Positions 17,123 through 29,076 are shown, numbered from the stretch's first letter. The stretch is DNA of 64,000 nt from Candidatus Thiosymbion ectosymbiont of Catanema sp. Cochon2018 (GCA_011392765.1 WYCW01000002.1:156917-220916), one strand, 5' to 3'. The notes: generated from the sequence alone by a model not told the origin. Numbers and translations are program-made.

Positions 17123-18502
17123 ATGAGTAGATCCCAAGCTTTGAAGGGCCTCGTGCTCGGCGCGCTTATTTTGCTGTCGGCGTCAGTGCCGCTATCTCAG
17201 GCCGCCCTGCCGCTCGCGGTGGAGCGGGAGCCCCTGCCCAGTCTGGCGCCGATGCTGGAACGGGTAACTCCGGCGGTCGTCAACATCTCCACCGTCACTC
17301 AAATCAAGGCCGAGACTCATCCCCTGCTGCGGGATCCCTTCTTCCGCTATTTCTTCGAGTTACCCCGCGAGCGCCGGGAGCGTAAGAATCAAAGCCTGGG
17401 CTCGGGCGTCATCGTGGACGCCGAACGGGGCCTGGTACTCACGAATCACCACGTGGTGGACCAGGCGCGCGAGATCGACGTCAGGCTCCGGGACGGGCGC
17501 GAGCTCAGCGCCGAGCTGGTGGGCTCGGACTCGGAGACGGACATCGCGGTGCTGCGCATCCCGGCCCAGGACCTGACCGCGGTCGTTTGGGGCGATTCGG
17601 ACGCTCTGCGGGTGGGGGACTTCGTGGTCGCCATCGGCAGCCCCTTCGGACTCAGCCATACGGTGACCTCCGGCATCGTCAGCGCCCTGGGCCGGACCGG
17701 CCTCGGCATCGAAGGCTTTGAGAGCTTCATCCAGACAGACGCCTCCATCAACCCCGGTAACTCGGGCGGCCCGCTGGTCGATCTGCACGGCCGGCTGGTG
17801 GGCATCAACACTGCCATCCTGGCCCCAGGCGGCGGCAATGTAGGCATCGGCTTCGCCATCCCGGCGGCGATGGTGCGCACCGTCGCCGATCAGCTGCTCG
17901 AGCACGGGGAAGTGCGGCGCGGGTTGCTGGGTATCGTCGTCCAGGATCTGACGCCGGAGTTGGCCCGCACGTTGGGCGTCGGGAATGCCGACGGCGCCCT
18001 GGTCTCCCAGGTCGAGCCCGGCTCGGCGGCCGAGGCCGCCGGGTTGCACCCAGGGGACCTGATCGTCGCCGTGAACGGGCGCCCTGTCACCGGTGCGGGG
18101 ACCCTACGGGCCCACATCGGCCTGCTCCGGGTCGGCACCCCCCTGGCACTGGAGCTGATTCGCAAGGGTACGCGTATCCGGCTCGAAAGCGCGGTGGCAG
18201 ACCCCTATGTGGGTTATGTCGACGGCAAACGCCTGACCCCCGTGCTGGAAGGTGCCAAGCTGGGAGACCTGATCCAGAGCGGCGGCCGCGGCAACCGCCG
18301 GTCCGCGATAGCTGTGGGAACCGTGACCAAGGACAGCCCCGCCTGGTTCACCGGACTCCGGGAGGGAGACTTCCTGTTGGAGGTCAATCAGGAGCGGGTG
18401 CACAACCTCAGGGAGCTGCGCCGCATCCTGCGTCGGACGCGGACGATCGTCAGCTTAGGTATCCGGCGCGGTGACCGGACCATCGTCCTGCGCCGACGTT
18501 GA
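17123..18502 (+). CDS. degQ: DegQ/DegP-type periplasmic serine protease
   Basis: 459 residues. A signal peptide ends near LSASVPLSQA. The trypsin-like domain shows the catalytic His (TNHHVVD), Asp (SETDIAVLRI) and Ser (NPGNSGGPL), followed by two PDZ domains (GLLGIVVQDLTPELARTLGV and the C-terminal NRRSAIAVGTV region). The short Q-linker fits DegQ better than DegP. It acts as a protease/chaperone on unfolded envelope proteins. A TTG six bases upstream is an alternative start. The leader overlaps the L-repeat end, so its expression may be affected by the repeat. Confidence 0.93.
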   Translation: MSRSQALKGLVLGALILLSASVPLSQAALPLAVEREPLPSLAPMLERVTPAVVNISTVTQIKAETHPLLRDPFFRYFFELPRERRERKNQSLGSGVIVDAERGLVLTNHHVVDQAREIDVRLRDGRELSAELVGSDSETDIAVLRIPAQDLTAVVWGDSDALRVGDFVVAIGSPFGLSHTVTSGIVSALGRTGLGIEGFESFIQTDASINPGNSGGPLVDLHGRLVGINTAILAPGGGNVGIGFAIPAAMVRTVADQLLEHGEVRRGLLGIVVQDLTPELARTLGVGNADGALVSQVEPGSAAEAAGLHPGDLIVAVNGRPVTGAGTLRAHIGLLRVGTPLALELIRKGTRIRLESAVADPYVGYVDGKRLTPVLEGAKLGDLIQSGGRGNRRSAIAVGTVTKDSPAWFTGLREGDFLLEVNQERVHNLRELRRILRRTRTIVSLGIRRGDRTIVLRRR

Positions 18503-18556
18503 CATGTCGTCTTCTGCTCTTTTGTAATAACATCCTTCTATCCGCAGATGGCATTG

Positions 18557-18727
18557 GAGCGCCGGCATCCTGCCAGCTATAAGATTGGGTGAAGCCACCA
18601 GGGACGGCGGCAACCGCCGTGGACGACATGGACCAAGTGGATCACGTGGACCAGGGGTTGCTGTGTGTCCCTCGGTCCATACCGTCCATGTTGTGCATGG
18701 GGTTGCCCTCATGGCGTGCCCAACATC
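18557..18727. repeat. Dispersed repeat M, copy 1
   Basis: Contains GCCGGCATCCTGCC, GGGACGGCGGCAACCGCCGT and GGACGACATGGACCAAGTGG, also present at 43478-43681 with scattered differences. The stretch has tandem GAC/GTGGACC motifs and an inverted pair around CCATACCGTCCATG. It puts a false in-frame extension in front of the next Uma2 gene. Confidence 0.75.
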
Positions 18728-18747
18728 CACAAGCAACTGGTTACCTA

Positions 18748-19371
18748 ATGATCCCGGCACTCACGCAAGATTTCACATCGGTCGCGGATCATATAGATCA
18801 ATGGGTACGCCTGCATGACATCCCCTGGGAGGACTACGAGCGACTACTAACCGCGCGTGGCGATCAATGCGGCGTGCGCGTTACCTATTTGGAGGGCGAG
18901 CTCGAGTTCATGAGCCCATCCATCGACCACGAATTGCTTAAAAAGCGGCTCGCCAGACTCCTGGAGGCCTATGCCGAAACGGTCGGCATCGAGCTGGAGG
19001 GTTTCGGTTCCTGGACCGTCAAATCGGAACCGCAAGCACGGGGGGTCGAGGCCGACGAATGCTACATCGTCGGACCGGTCACGGAGGCACCGCAGCGACC
19101 GGACATCGCAATCGAAGTCATCTGGACTTCCGGAGGGCTCGACAAGTTGGAAGTCTATCGCGGCTTGGAGATACCCGAAGTCTGGATTTGGCAGAAGGGG
19201 TCGCTGCGATTCTTCCTGCTCCGGGAAGATCAGTACGTGGTCGGCACCCACAGCCGGCTACTCGCCGACCTCGACCCGGCCATGATCGCCCGCTGCATGG
19301 CCCAAGAGAGCCAAACCCAAGCAGTCCGGGTATTGCGCTCCGCCCTCAGTGAGATACCGACACCTGGTTAA
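18748..19371 (+). CDS. Uma2 family protein (PD-(D/E)XK fold), divergent copy 3
   Basis: 207 residues from the ATG at 18748; a longer open frame upstream is repeat M. YLEGELEFMSPSIDHELLKK, PDIAIEVIWTSGGLDKLEVY and VWIWQKGSLRFFLL are the Uma2 hallmarks (Asp, Glu, and Lys replaced by a short spacer before KLEVY). It is divergent from the tandem pair at 15851-17076, resembling a different Uma2 subgroup. Its TAA stop is immediately followed by a shell D repeat end. Confidence 0.82.
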   Translation: MIPALTQDFTSVADHIDQWVRLHDIPWEDYERLLTARGDQCGVRVTYLEGELEFMSPSIDHELLKKRLARLLEAYAETVGIELEGFGSWTVKSEPQARGVEADECYIVGPVTEAPQRPDIAIEVIWTSGGLDKLEVYRGLEIPEVWIWQKGSLRFFLLREDQYVVGTHSRLLADLDPAMIARCMAQESQTQAVRVLRSALSEIPTPG

Positions 19372-19390
19372 GAGCCTGTATAAGAACTAA
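19371..19390. repeat. Solitary shell D repeat end
   Basis: AGAGCCTGTATAAGAACTAA matches the shell D terminus at 11411 with two differences, beginning in the last base of the TAA stop, in the same register as at gloB. No opposite end is visible before the next gene. Confidence 0.65.
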
Positions 19391-19440
19391 CCTATTGATT
19401 CGTGTTCATTTGCGGAAAAAAATCAGGGCTACAGCAAAAC

Positions 19441-19860
19441 ATGAGCGAACGACTTGAAGTGTCCTTCCCCGGCGGCAAGCGGGTCGATGTCCGCATCCGC
19501 GGTTTCGAGATCGCCACTGATCAACCCGTAAAGGCGGGAGGCGAGGCATCGGCGCCCCAGCCGTTCGATCTGTTCCTGACCTCCATGGCCGCCTGCGCGG
19601 GTTTCTATGCACTGAATTTCTGCCAATCCCGGACGATTTCGACCGAGGGCCTGGGCCTGAGCATGTTGTGGGAGCGGGATGAGAAGCGGCCGCTGGAGGC
19701 CGGCGTGCGGCTCCGACTGACCCTCCCGGCCGGTTTTCCGCCCAAGTACCGGGACGGTATCGTCCGGGCGATGGAATTGTGCGCGGTCAAGAAACACATC
19801 CAGAACCCGCCCGCATTCACGACCGAAATTCTGACCGAAGCATCCACGGGTGACGCTTAG
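19441..19860 (+). CDS. OsmC/Ohr-family protein
   Basis: 139 residues. The OsmC fold is recognisable from PFDLFLTSMAACAGFYALNF (first reactive-site cysteine), the central helix, and MELCAVKKHIQNPPAF (second cysteine). Family members reduce organic hydroperoxides with a thiol donor, though the YhfA-like branch has no proven activity. Starts at ATG 19441; a GTG 39 bases upstream is less likely. A second, distinct OsmC protein lies at 31689-32114. Confidence 0.85.
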   Translation: MSERLEVSFPGGKRVDVRIRGFEIATDQPVKAGGEASAPQPFDLFLTSMAACAGFYALNFCQSRTISTEGLGLSMLWERDEKRPLEAGVRLRLTLPAGFPPKYRDGIVRAMELCAVKKHIQNPPAFTTEILTEASTGDA

Positions 19861-19940
19861 GCTCGGGTCGGTAGCTTGTAGCCCACCAGGGTTGTGTCTA
19901 CCGCCCCAGCCTCAGAAACCTCGGTCGCGTTCGTGTTTTG

Positions 19941-20003
19941 AATCCGCAGATTCTCACAGATGAGAAACGAGACAATCTGTGAAAATCTGCACAATCTGCG
20001 GAT
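19941..20003. repeat. Palindromic repeat (CAGATT core family)
   Basis: Arms AATCCGCAGATTCTCACAGA and the complementary GTGAAAATCTGCACAATCTG. Each arm consists of short near-repeats ending CAGATT. Same family as 28772-28843, 28964-29038 and 51246-51320. It ends about 25 bases before the next gene. Confidence 0.75.
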
Positions 20004-20027
20004 AAAAGATAAGGAAGCCACACAAGC

Positions 20028-21239
20028 ATGCAGCTGGGAATCGACGAGCTCCTGGGGAACCCCCGGCGGCGGAGACCGCTGGCGGGCAAGCGCCTGGCCT
20101 TGCTCGGCCATCCCGCGTCTTTGACGATGGACGGTCGTCATACGCTGGATGCCCTCATGGATTCCCCCGAAATTCGGGTGACGGCCGCGTTCGGGGCCCA
20201 ACACGGCATGCGCGGGGACAAGCAGGACAACATGATCGAGAGTGCCGATTACCTGGACCCGCGCCACGGCATCCCGGTGTTCAGTCTGTACGGGGAGGTC
20301 CGCTATCCGACCGACGCCATGCTGGAGACCTTCGATGTCCTGCTGGTGGATCTGCAGGACATCGGGACCCGCATCTATACCTATGTAACCACGCTCGCCT
20401 ATCTGCTGGAAGCCTGCGCCGACAAAGGCAAGGCCCTGTGGGTGCTGGATCGCCCGAATCCTGCCGGGCGTCCCGTGGAGGGCAGCCTCCTGGAGGCGGG
20501 CTGGGAGAGCTTCGTCGGTGCCGCACCGATCATCATGCGCCACGGCCTCACCTTCGGCGAGCTGGCCCTATGGCTCGCCGACACCAAGGGCCTGGAGCTC
20601 GAGCTGGAAGTGGTCACCATGACCGGCTACGAACCCCAGGCGGGGCCCGGCTACGGCTGGCCCTTGCACCGGATCTCCTGGGTCAACCCCAGCCCCAATG
20701 CCTCCAGCCTCAACATGGCCCGCTGTTTTCCCGGCACCGTATTATTCGAGGGAACCATCCTGTCCGAAGGACGCGGGACCAGCACCCCCTTGGAAATCAT
20801 CGGTGCCCCCGACCTGGATTTCGAGCGCCTGCTCGGACGCATGTCCAAGCTGCGGCCCGACTGGCTGGAAGGTTGCCGGCTCCGCAGCTGCTGGTTCGAA
20901 CCGACCTTCCACAAGCACGCCGGCAAACTATGCTCGGGGCTCCAGATCCACACTGACAATCACGCTTACCGGCACGAGCGATTCCGGCCCTATCGGATTG
21001 CCGCCCTGTTGCTCAAGGCGGTACGGCTGGAGTACCCCGATTACCCCATATGGCGGGATTTCCCCTATGAGTATGAGACCGAGCGACTAGCCATCGACCT
21101 ACTCACCGGCGGGACCTTCCTACGTGAGTGGGTGGACGATCCCGTTGCCGGACCGGACGACCTCGAGGCTAGGCTGGTTCCCGACGAAACGGTATGGACC
21201 CGGGATCGACAACCGTTCCTACGCTATCCCTGCTCATAA
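20028..21239 (+). CDS. namZ: DUF1343 protein, exo-beta-N-acetylmuramidase NamZ type (GH171)
   Basis: 403 residues. GKRLALLGHPASLT, FGAQHGMRGDKQDNMIESAD, VDLQDIGTRIYTYVTTLAYL and VNPSPNASSLNMARCFPGTV, LFEGTILSEGRGT are the family blocks. Characterised NamZ removes terminal MurNAc from peptidoglycan fragments in wall recycling. No signal peptide is visible, so this protein may be cytoplasmic or use an atypical start. The symbol is used by family similarity. Confidence 0.88.
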   Translation: MQLGIDELLGNPRRRRPLAGKRLALLGHPASLTMDGRHTLDALMDSPEIRVTAAFGAQHGMRGDKQDNMIESADYLDPRHGIPVFSLYGEVRYPTDAMLETFDVLLVDLQDIGTRIYTYVTTLAYLLEACADKGKALWVLDRPNPAGRPVEGSLLEAGWESFVGAAPIIMRHGLTFGELALWLADTKGLELELEVVTMTGYEPQAGPGYGWPLHRISWVNPSPNASSLNMARCFPGTVLFEGTILSEGRGTSTPLEIIGAPDLDFERLLGRMSKLRPDWLEGCRLRSCWFEPTFHKHAGKLCSGLQIHTDNHAYRHERFRPYRIAALLLKAVRLEYPDYPIWRDFPYEYETERLAIDLLTGGTFLREWVDDPVAGPDDLEARLVPDETVWTRDRQPFLRYPCS

Positions 21240-21724
21240 AAGACCAGTCGGGTAAGAAGGTCCTCAATGTTCAATCCGTCTCCCACGCAGGGCTACCGAA
21301 TAATAATCACTGCTGAAACATCGCCTTGGCAATGAGCCGCAGAGACCTGCCTGCGGCAGGCAGGTCTCTGCGGTTCAAGTTATCCAGACCCTATCTATCG
21401 CCCGTCCAAGTTGCCGGTGCCTCGCTGACGCCGCTTTGCTCACCCGCAGCCGGACCAGCCGGGCCGCGCCGTGCGACGCTCCTCGGAAGGCGCCGGCCAT
21501 GGCCGATTGAATTTTCTGCAGGTGCAACCGTCCGACCAGCTCAGCCGCCTTGGCGTCGTACAGACTCAGCATCCCGTCGCACACCTCCGCCGCATCCCAT
21601 ACCGCTCGGGACTGACCCGGTACAATGCCATTACCGCACCAGCGACCGGTAGCGCGTCGAACTATTCATGTGTGATGGGTATACTTATGGCTTCTGTTCA
21701 TTTCTCAAGTCGAAGAGCCCTCGA
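21240..21724. other. Intergenic region with long perfect hairpin
   Basis: At 21337-21373 there is an 18-base perfect inverted repeat (CCGCAGAGACCTGCCTGC, one-base centre). On the minus strand a frame from about 21640 down to 21375 gives a protein-like stretch (VWDAAEVCDGMLSLYDAKAA) and stops right beside the hairpin. It may be a decayed or small gene, which I do not recognise. The rest shows nothing else I can support. Confidence 0.45.
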
Positions 21725-24719
<2,995 letters not shown>

Positions 24720-24772
24720 GGGTCAACCTCTCTTTCCCGACGGCCTGCGGCTATCGACAAACCCATCTGGCC

Positions 24773-25010
24773 AGCACGGATGCCCTCGACTATCGATAAC
24801 CTTCAGCGGACAAGCTCTTCACGGAAAAATTAGCCGCAAATCAACGCAAATGGACGCAAATAAAGGCAATGAGATGAAGAACCGTCGAGGGTGGCGAGCC
24901 GATTGCGACCGATTTGCGTTCATTCCTGCCTGCGGCAGGCAGGTGCGGCAAAAAAATTTCCCAGGAAAGAACCGAACCGATGTTATAGGTACTTAGGCAC
25001 TGCTGTACCA
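24773..25010. repeat. MITE-like repeat, shell C copy 2
   Basis: The left end GCCCTCGACTATCGATAACC and the right end GATGTTATAGGTACTTAGGC (then ACTGCTGTACCA) match, in opposite orientation, the two ends of the copy at 3757-3980. The core arm ATTAGCCGCAAATCAACGCA and a second arm around GATTTGCGTTCATTC are separated by an embedded CCTGCCTGCGGCAGGCAGG palindrome (24924-24942), which looks like a nested insertion. Confidence 0.75.
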
Positions 25011-25120
25011 GGCGGTGCCATGCCCCATCCGCAACCCGTTGCATCCTTCCATCGGTCGAGACGCCGCGACTATTCAAAAACCCGATAACCGGGGCCACCT
25101 TCGGCCCACAGAGACATACC

Positions 25121-25399
25121 ATGCCGGAACTAACCAAAGAGCAACAGATTCTCATCGCCATGCGCAAGACCTTGACCGCGGTCGTCAAAGACATCACGCC
25201 CCCACCGGGGATGAAACACCCCCTCTCCGAGCAGACCATCGCCGATGTTCGCCAATGCCTGGCCCTGATCTCCGCCCGGGAGAAAGAACTCGCCGACGCC
25301 CAAGGCCGTGCCGGTGAACGGCCCTATTACGCCGACGAGCCCCAGTCCGCACATGTGGTGTCCATAACCGGGCTGGGGAAGGGCAAGAAACCGAATTGA
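25121..25399 (+). CDS. Conserved-looking small hypothetical protein
   Basis: 92 residues, MPELTKEQQILIAMRKTLTA at the start, then KDITPPPGMKHPLSEQTI and ISAREKELADAQGRAGERPY. It has no membrane segment, is mostly helical and looks soluble. I have the impression of similar short proteins in sulfur-oxidising gammaproteobacteria, but cannot name a family. It stands alone between a shell C repeat and pgsA. Confidence 0.6.
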   Translation: MPELTKEQQILIAMRKTLTAVVKDITPPPGMKHPLSEQTIADVRQCLALISAREKELADAQGRAGERPYYADEPQSAHVVSITGLGKGKKPN

Positions 25400-25543
25400 G
25401 TTCGTTTTCGAGCTGCAAAGGTGCAGAGATTCTTTGTCAAGGAATCCGAGGCGTCGGTGATTGTATCTTGAAGATGAACCGGCATTCGGCGTAACCTGCC
25501 CTGTAATTTTCCGCCGATCGCTTCGAGATGCGGAGCTTCATGT

Positions 25544-26128
25544 ATGTGGAACACTCCCAACCTTCTGACTCTGTTGCGTATCCTGTTGATTCCGGTGTTT
25601 CTCGGGATCTTTTATATCCCGGCAGCCTGGAGTCCCTTCGCCTGTGCCCTGGTATTCACGGTCGGCGCGGTCACGGACTGGCTCGATGGCTACCTGGCCC
25701 GGCGCTGGCAGCAGACGTCGTCCTTCGGCGCCTTTTTCGATCCGGTCGCCGACAAGCTCATGGTCGCCGTGGCACTGGTGCTGCTGGTGGAGTCGGATCC
25801 ACGGGCAATATTGACACTCCCGGCGATCGTTATCATCGGTCGCGAGATCACCGTCTCCGCCCTCCGCGAGTGGATGGCCGAGCTGGGTGCCCGGATGCAG
25901 GTCGCGGTCTCGAAGGTCGCAAAACTCAAGACGACGGCGCAAATGGTCGCCATCATCCTGCTGATTTTCACCCACGTGGACACGGACTCGCTGATTTATG
26001 GTTTCGGGGTCCTGTTGCTCTACGTCGCCGCAGGTCTGACCCTCTGGTCCATGGTGCTCTACTTACGCGCGGCCTGGCCGAGCCTGACGTCCCTGAGCAG
26101 ACCGTTGGAAGGAGAAGAACGGCGGTAA
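25544..26128 (+). CDS. pgsA: CDP-diacylglycerol-glycerol-3-phosphate 3-phosphatidyltransferase
   Basis: 194 residues. The CDP-alcohol phosphotransferase signature D-G-x2-A-R-x8-G-x3-D-x3-D is complete in TDWLDGYLARRWQQ and SSFGAFFDPVADK. Several membrane helices follow (VAVALVLLV, VAIILLIFTHV, YGFGVLLLYVAAGLTL). It makes phosphatidylglycerol phosphate from CDP-diacylglycerol at the inner membrane. The C-terminal 20 residues are soluble and charged. The DUF4403 gene starts about 40 bases later. Confidence 0.95.
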   Translation: MWNTPNLLTLLRILLIPVFLGIFYIPAAWSPFACALVFTVGAVTDWLDGYLARRWQQTSSFGAFFDPVADKLMVAVALVLLVESDPRAILTLPAIVIIGREITVSALREWMAELGARMQVAVSKVAKLKTTAQMVAIILLIFTHVDTDSLIYGFGVLLLYVAAGLTLWSMVLYLRAAWPSLTSLSRPLEGEERR

Positions 26129-26169
26129 CGGAGCGGAGCATCGGTTCACCGGGATCAGGAAGCGCGGCA

Positions 26170-27522
26170 GTGTGGTTTCTCGTTCTGCTCGGCCTGTGGC
26201 TCTGCGGCTCGCTCCCGGCGGCAGCCCAAACCCCTGTCTGGTCGGGGGCCACAGCCGGCCCCCGGGTCTCGGTGATCGAGATCCCACTTGCCGTCGATCT
26301 GCGCCCCCTGTTTCGGCGGGCGGATACCCTGCTGCCCCGTGAGGCCGGACATTGGCGGGGGTGGCGTAAGCAGTATGGTATAGAGACCCGTTACCGAGCA
26401 TGGCGGGGACCTTTGCGCATGGTCCTCACCGGCGATCTGCTGCGGGTAGAGACCCATGTACGCTACTGGGTGCAGGGACGCAAGCGGATTTTCGGCGGTC
26501 TCGATCTGGCGGCAGGCTGCGGTGTCGACGAGCCGTCCCGTCAGGCCATCATCGGACTGCAGGTGCAGTTGGGTTGGGGACCGGACTGGACCCTGCGGCC
26601 CGGATTCCGGGTCCTGCCCACCCGCTTCATCGACCGCTGCGAGGTGACCGCGGCGGGCATCGATGTCTCCCCCATCATCGACGGGCTGTTCCGCAGGCGT
26701 CTGGAGGAAAGCCTGCATACTGCACTCGAGGCACTCGGCCCCCGGCTGACGACGGCCCGGTCCCAAGCCGAACGTTATTGGCAGGCCCTGCAAAGGCCGG
26801 TAGAAGTTACCCCAGGGCTATGGCTGACTACCGAACCCCTCGCGTTGGCCTTGGCCCCGCCCTGGGGACGTGGCGATCTGTTGGAGACGAAGCTGGGGCT
26901 GGTAATGGTCCTCAGTCTGGGCCCGGAGCCGACCAGGCAAGGGCAGTTGCGGCCCTTGCCGCCATTGCAGGCGTTTTTTCCGCGCGGAGCCGGCATGCGG
27001 TTCCTGCTCGACCTCGATCTCGACCTCCGGGCGCTCGGTGCTCACCTTTCCGGGATGTTGGCGGACCAGCCGCTCGAGGTGGAGGGACATCGAATCGGAA
27101 TCGGTCGCGTCGACCTGAAGGGGGAGGAGAACAAATTCGTCCTGACCGCAGTGCTTACGGGCGATGCCACAGGCCGGATCGAGCTCTGGGCGCGGCCCGT
27201 CTTCGATCCGGCGACGCAGCGCATGCGGCTCGAGGATCTGGATTTTATCTTCGATCCGGAGGATCCCGACCAGGCACTCGGAGTCAATTTGTTCTACCAG
27301 CGCATCCAAAAAGCGCTGCAGGATGCTGGCAACGAGCTCCTGACGGCGCGCGTCGATGGCTTGCGTGAGGCTCTAGAATCGGCCTTGTCCAGGTCGGTTC
27401 CCGAGAATCCGAAGCTCAATTTCTCGTCGCTGCGTCTGGCGGAGCTGAGTCTGACCCTGGCCGGCTCCGCCCTTCACCTGCGCGGGATGGCGACGGGGAG
27501 CCTGGCGGTAACGGCGCGTTAG
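26170..27522 (+). CDS. DUF4403 family secreted protein
   Basis: About 450 residues from a GTG at 26170 (AGGA upstream), giving signal peptide WFLVLLGLWLCGSLPAAAQT. The frame is open far upstream, but that part is the antisense-like shadow of pgsA. Long beta-rich blocks (VLTGDLLRVETHVRYWVQG, GRVDLKGEENKFVLTAVLTG, LEDLDFIFDPEDPDQALGVN) match DUF4403, a lipid-binding-barrel-like periplasmic or outer-membrane family without a settled function. It may belong with pgsA in envelope lipid handling; that is inference. Confidence 0.75.
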   Translation: MWFLVLLGLWLCGSLPAAAQTPVWSGATAGPRVSVIEIPLAVDLRPLFRRADTLLPREAGHWRGWRKQYGIETRYRAWRGPLRMVLTGDLLRVETHVRYWVQGRKRIFGGLDLAAGCGVDEPSRQAIIGLQVQLGWGPDWTLRPGFRVLPTRFIDRCEVTAAGIDVSPIIDGLFRRRLEESLHTALEALGPRLTTARSQAERYWQALQRPVEVTPGLWLTTEPLALALAPPWGRGDLLETKLGLVMVLSLGPEPTRQGQLRPLPPLQAFFPRGAGMRFLLDLDLDLRALGAHLSGMLADQPLEVEGHRIGIGRVDLKGEENKFVLTAVLTGDATGRIELWARPVFDPATQRMRLEDLDFIFDPEDPDQALGVNLFYQRIQKALQDAGNELLTARVDGLREALESALSRSVPENPKLNFSSLRLAELSLTLAGSALHLRGMATGSLAVTAR

Positions 27523-27577
27523 AGGAAGGCTGCTTATTCGACGCACCGGCACCTAATTTCAGAACATTTTGCATGTA

Positions 27578-27647
27578 GGAACCACGAATGGACACGAATA
27601 AACACGAATCTTGATTGATGTCGATTCGTGTTCATCCGTGGTTCTAC
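27578..27647. repeat. Palindromic repeat (CACGAAT core family)
   Basis: Arms GAACCACGAATGGACACGAA and TTCGTGTTCATCCGTGGTTC with internal near-repeats of CACGAAT. Relatives lie at 50186-50253, 50293-50352 and, with CACAGAT units, in 51424-51491. The rest of the 252-base gap shows nothing else. Confidence 0.75.
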
Positions 27648-27774
27648 CCAAAAAGGATGCGGTGGCCTCGAATTCGCAATTGATTATTCATACATACCGT
27701 TGACGAAAACCTTATTTTTCAAAGTGCCCTAAAGCCGCTGCTGCGGTTCGGGTCATTGGGCGTGGTCGGCCAGG

Positions 27775-28329
27775 CTAATCGAACAGATTCCTGAAGGCAC
27801 CGGCAAACTGTTTGTAGGCCTCCCAACCGTCCTTGTCCATCACCTGGTCGATAACCCAACGGTTCTCCTCCTGCCGGCCCATGACACACTGTATCTCGTA
27901 GCCGAGATACCGCAGAAAGGGGTAGCCGGGTCCCTCGTCGTCGAAGTGGAGTCGGGCGTACTCGTCGGAACGCCGGTTGAGTAAGACAATAAAGGGACGA
28001 CCATAATCACCGTCGCCGAAGAGGTCTCGGCCATTGTCCTGGACCTGCTCGATGATTTTGGCGACCAGGGTGGTAATCAGGGTACGGCGATCGTCTTCGC
28101 TCATGCCGGCGTAGGACAAGCGGTCGGCGATCTGGATCAGGAAAACGAGATACTCCTGGATGACCGCCATGCGTTGCCTGTCGTCCTCATAGACAAAGCG
28201 CTCGCAGTGCAGGTTGACGGCCTTTTCGACGGCAAGCCGCCAGGCAATGAAGGCAAGCGCACCTGCGATCTCCGGCACTGACCGTGCCTGCTCCGCGTTC
28301 CACCAATGACTCTTGATTCTCAGTGCCAC
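27775..28329 (-). CDS. Hypothetical soluble protein
   Basis: 184 residues from a GTG at 28329 preceded by GAGGGA; a longer open frame upstream overlaps the next gene and is unlikely. Blocks such as RLAVEKAVNLHCERFVYEDD, VIQEYLVFLIQIADRLSY and GYEIQCVMGRQEENRWVIDQ suggest a helical cytoplasmic protein. It starts 11 bases after the stop of the small membrane protein gene, so the two form an operon. I do not recognise the family. Confidence 0.65.
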   Translation of the reverse strand: MALRIKSHWWNAEQARSVPEIAGALAFIAWRLAVEKAVNLHCERFVYEDDRQRMAVIQEYLVFLIQIADRLSYAGMSEDDRRTLITTLVAKIIEQVQDNGRDLFGDGDYGRPFIVLLNRRSDEYARLHFDDEGPGYPFLRYLGYEIQCVMGRQEENRWVIDQVMDKDGWEAYKQFAGAFRNLFD

Positions 28330-28340
28330 CTGCTTCCCTC

Positions 28341-28595
28341 TTAGGAATCGGAGTCGCCGGGCCGAGTGCTGTTCTCCGACTCGACGGGCGGAGGCAGTTG
28401 CAGCGGGATGGCGTCCACGTCTGTCTCCGGTCCTTCCGAACCATTCTGCCGGGTGGTGAGTCCCACCAGATAAATGATCCCATACAGGACTCCGGCGGCG
28501 AGTGCGAGCCCCACGAGCAGCAGAAGCGTCTTGTACCAAGTGCGTTTGGGCTTGGCGGACGAGATCTCACTGTGACGGAACTTGTAGTCGTACAT
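28341..28595 (-). CDS. Small single-pass membrane protein
   Basis: About 84 residues from MYDYKFRHSEISSAKPKRTW (AGGA eight bases upstream). One strong membrane helix, TLLLLVGLALAAGVLYGIIYLV, is followed by an acidic, Pro/Ser-rich tail on the other side. Earlier Met codons at 28604 and 28670 are possible. It is co-transcribed with the following 184-residue gene; the pair may form a membrane-anchored complex. Function unknown. Confidence 0.6.
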   Translation of the reverse strand: MYDYKFRHSEISSAKPKRTWYKTLLLLVGLALAAGVLYGIIYLVGLTTRQNGSEGPETDVDAIPLQLPPPVESENSTRPGDSDS

Positions 28596-28763
28596 AAGCC
28601 GCATCCTGACAACTTTATAGCTGAATGGCGTTTTCCCGAATAACGCAATTGTAGTCGAGGATTCGGTCAAGAGGAAAATTTTTTCGGTAGTGGCTCAGTT
28701 TGCGAAAAATCGGAAATTGCGAAAAAACACAATGACGCCAAGACGCAAAGAAAGAATAGGAAA

Positions 28764-29076
28764 CCTTTTTTAATCCGCAGATTACGCAGATTCCCACAGA
28801 TTATTTCGTTCTTAGTCTGCGGAAATCTGCGTAATCTGTGGATAAAGAAAGTCCGGTCCTCCAAACTGCGCCAAATCATTCAGCTCGTAGGCACTCGGCA
28901 GCGCTGGGTTTCGTTCCTCAACCCAGCCTACAGGCTAAGCCCAGCCTGATAGGAATCCTTTTTTAATCCGCAGATTACGCAGATTCCCACAGATTATTTC
29001 GTTCTTAATCTGCGGAAATCTGCGTAATCTGTGGATAAAGAAAGTCCGGTCCTCCAAACTGTGCCAAATCATTCAG
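28764..29076. repeat. Two direct copies of a 120-base palindrome-containing block
   Basis: 28764-28883 and 28957-29076 are almost identical (I see two differences). Each contains a CAGATT-family palindrome (TAATCCGCAGATTACGCAGA to GCGTAATCTGTGGATAAAG) plus AAGTCCGGTCCTCCAAACTG. Between them is a hairpin region with AACCCAGCCTACAGG. The whole 515-base gap downstream of the two small genes and beyond the radical-SAM stop codon is occupied by this array. Confidence 0.85.

Noticed and set aside
18589..18747. N-terminal extension of Uma2 copy 3
   Set aside because: Encoded by dispersed repeat M, also present at 43478; the Uma2 homology begins after the ATG at 18748.
25528..26169. N-terminal extension of the DUF4403 frame across pgsA
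   Set aside because: It overlaps pgsA in another frame, is Arg/Gly-rich, and the signal peptide begins only at 26170.
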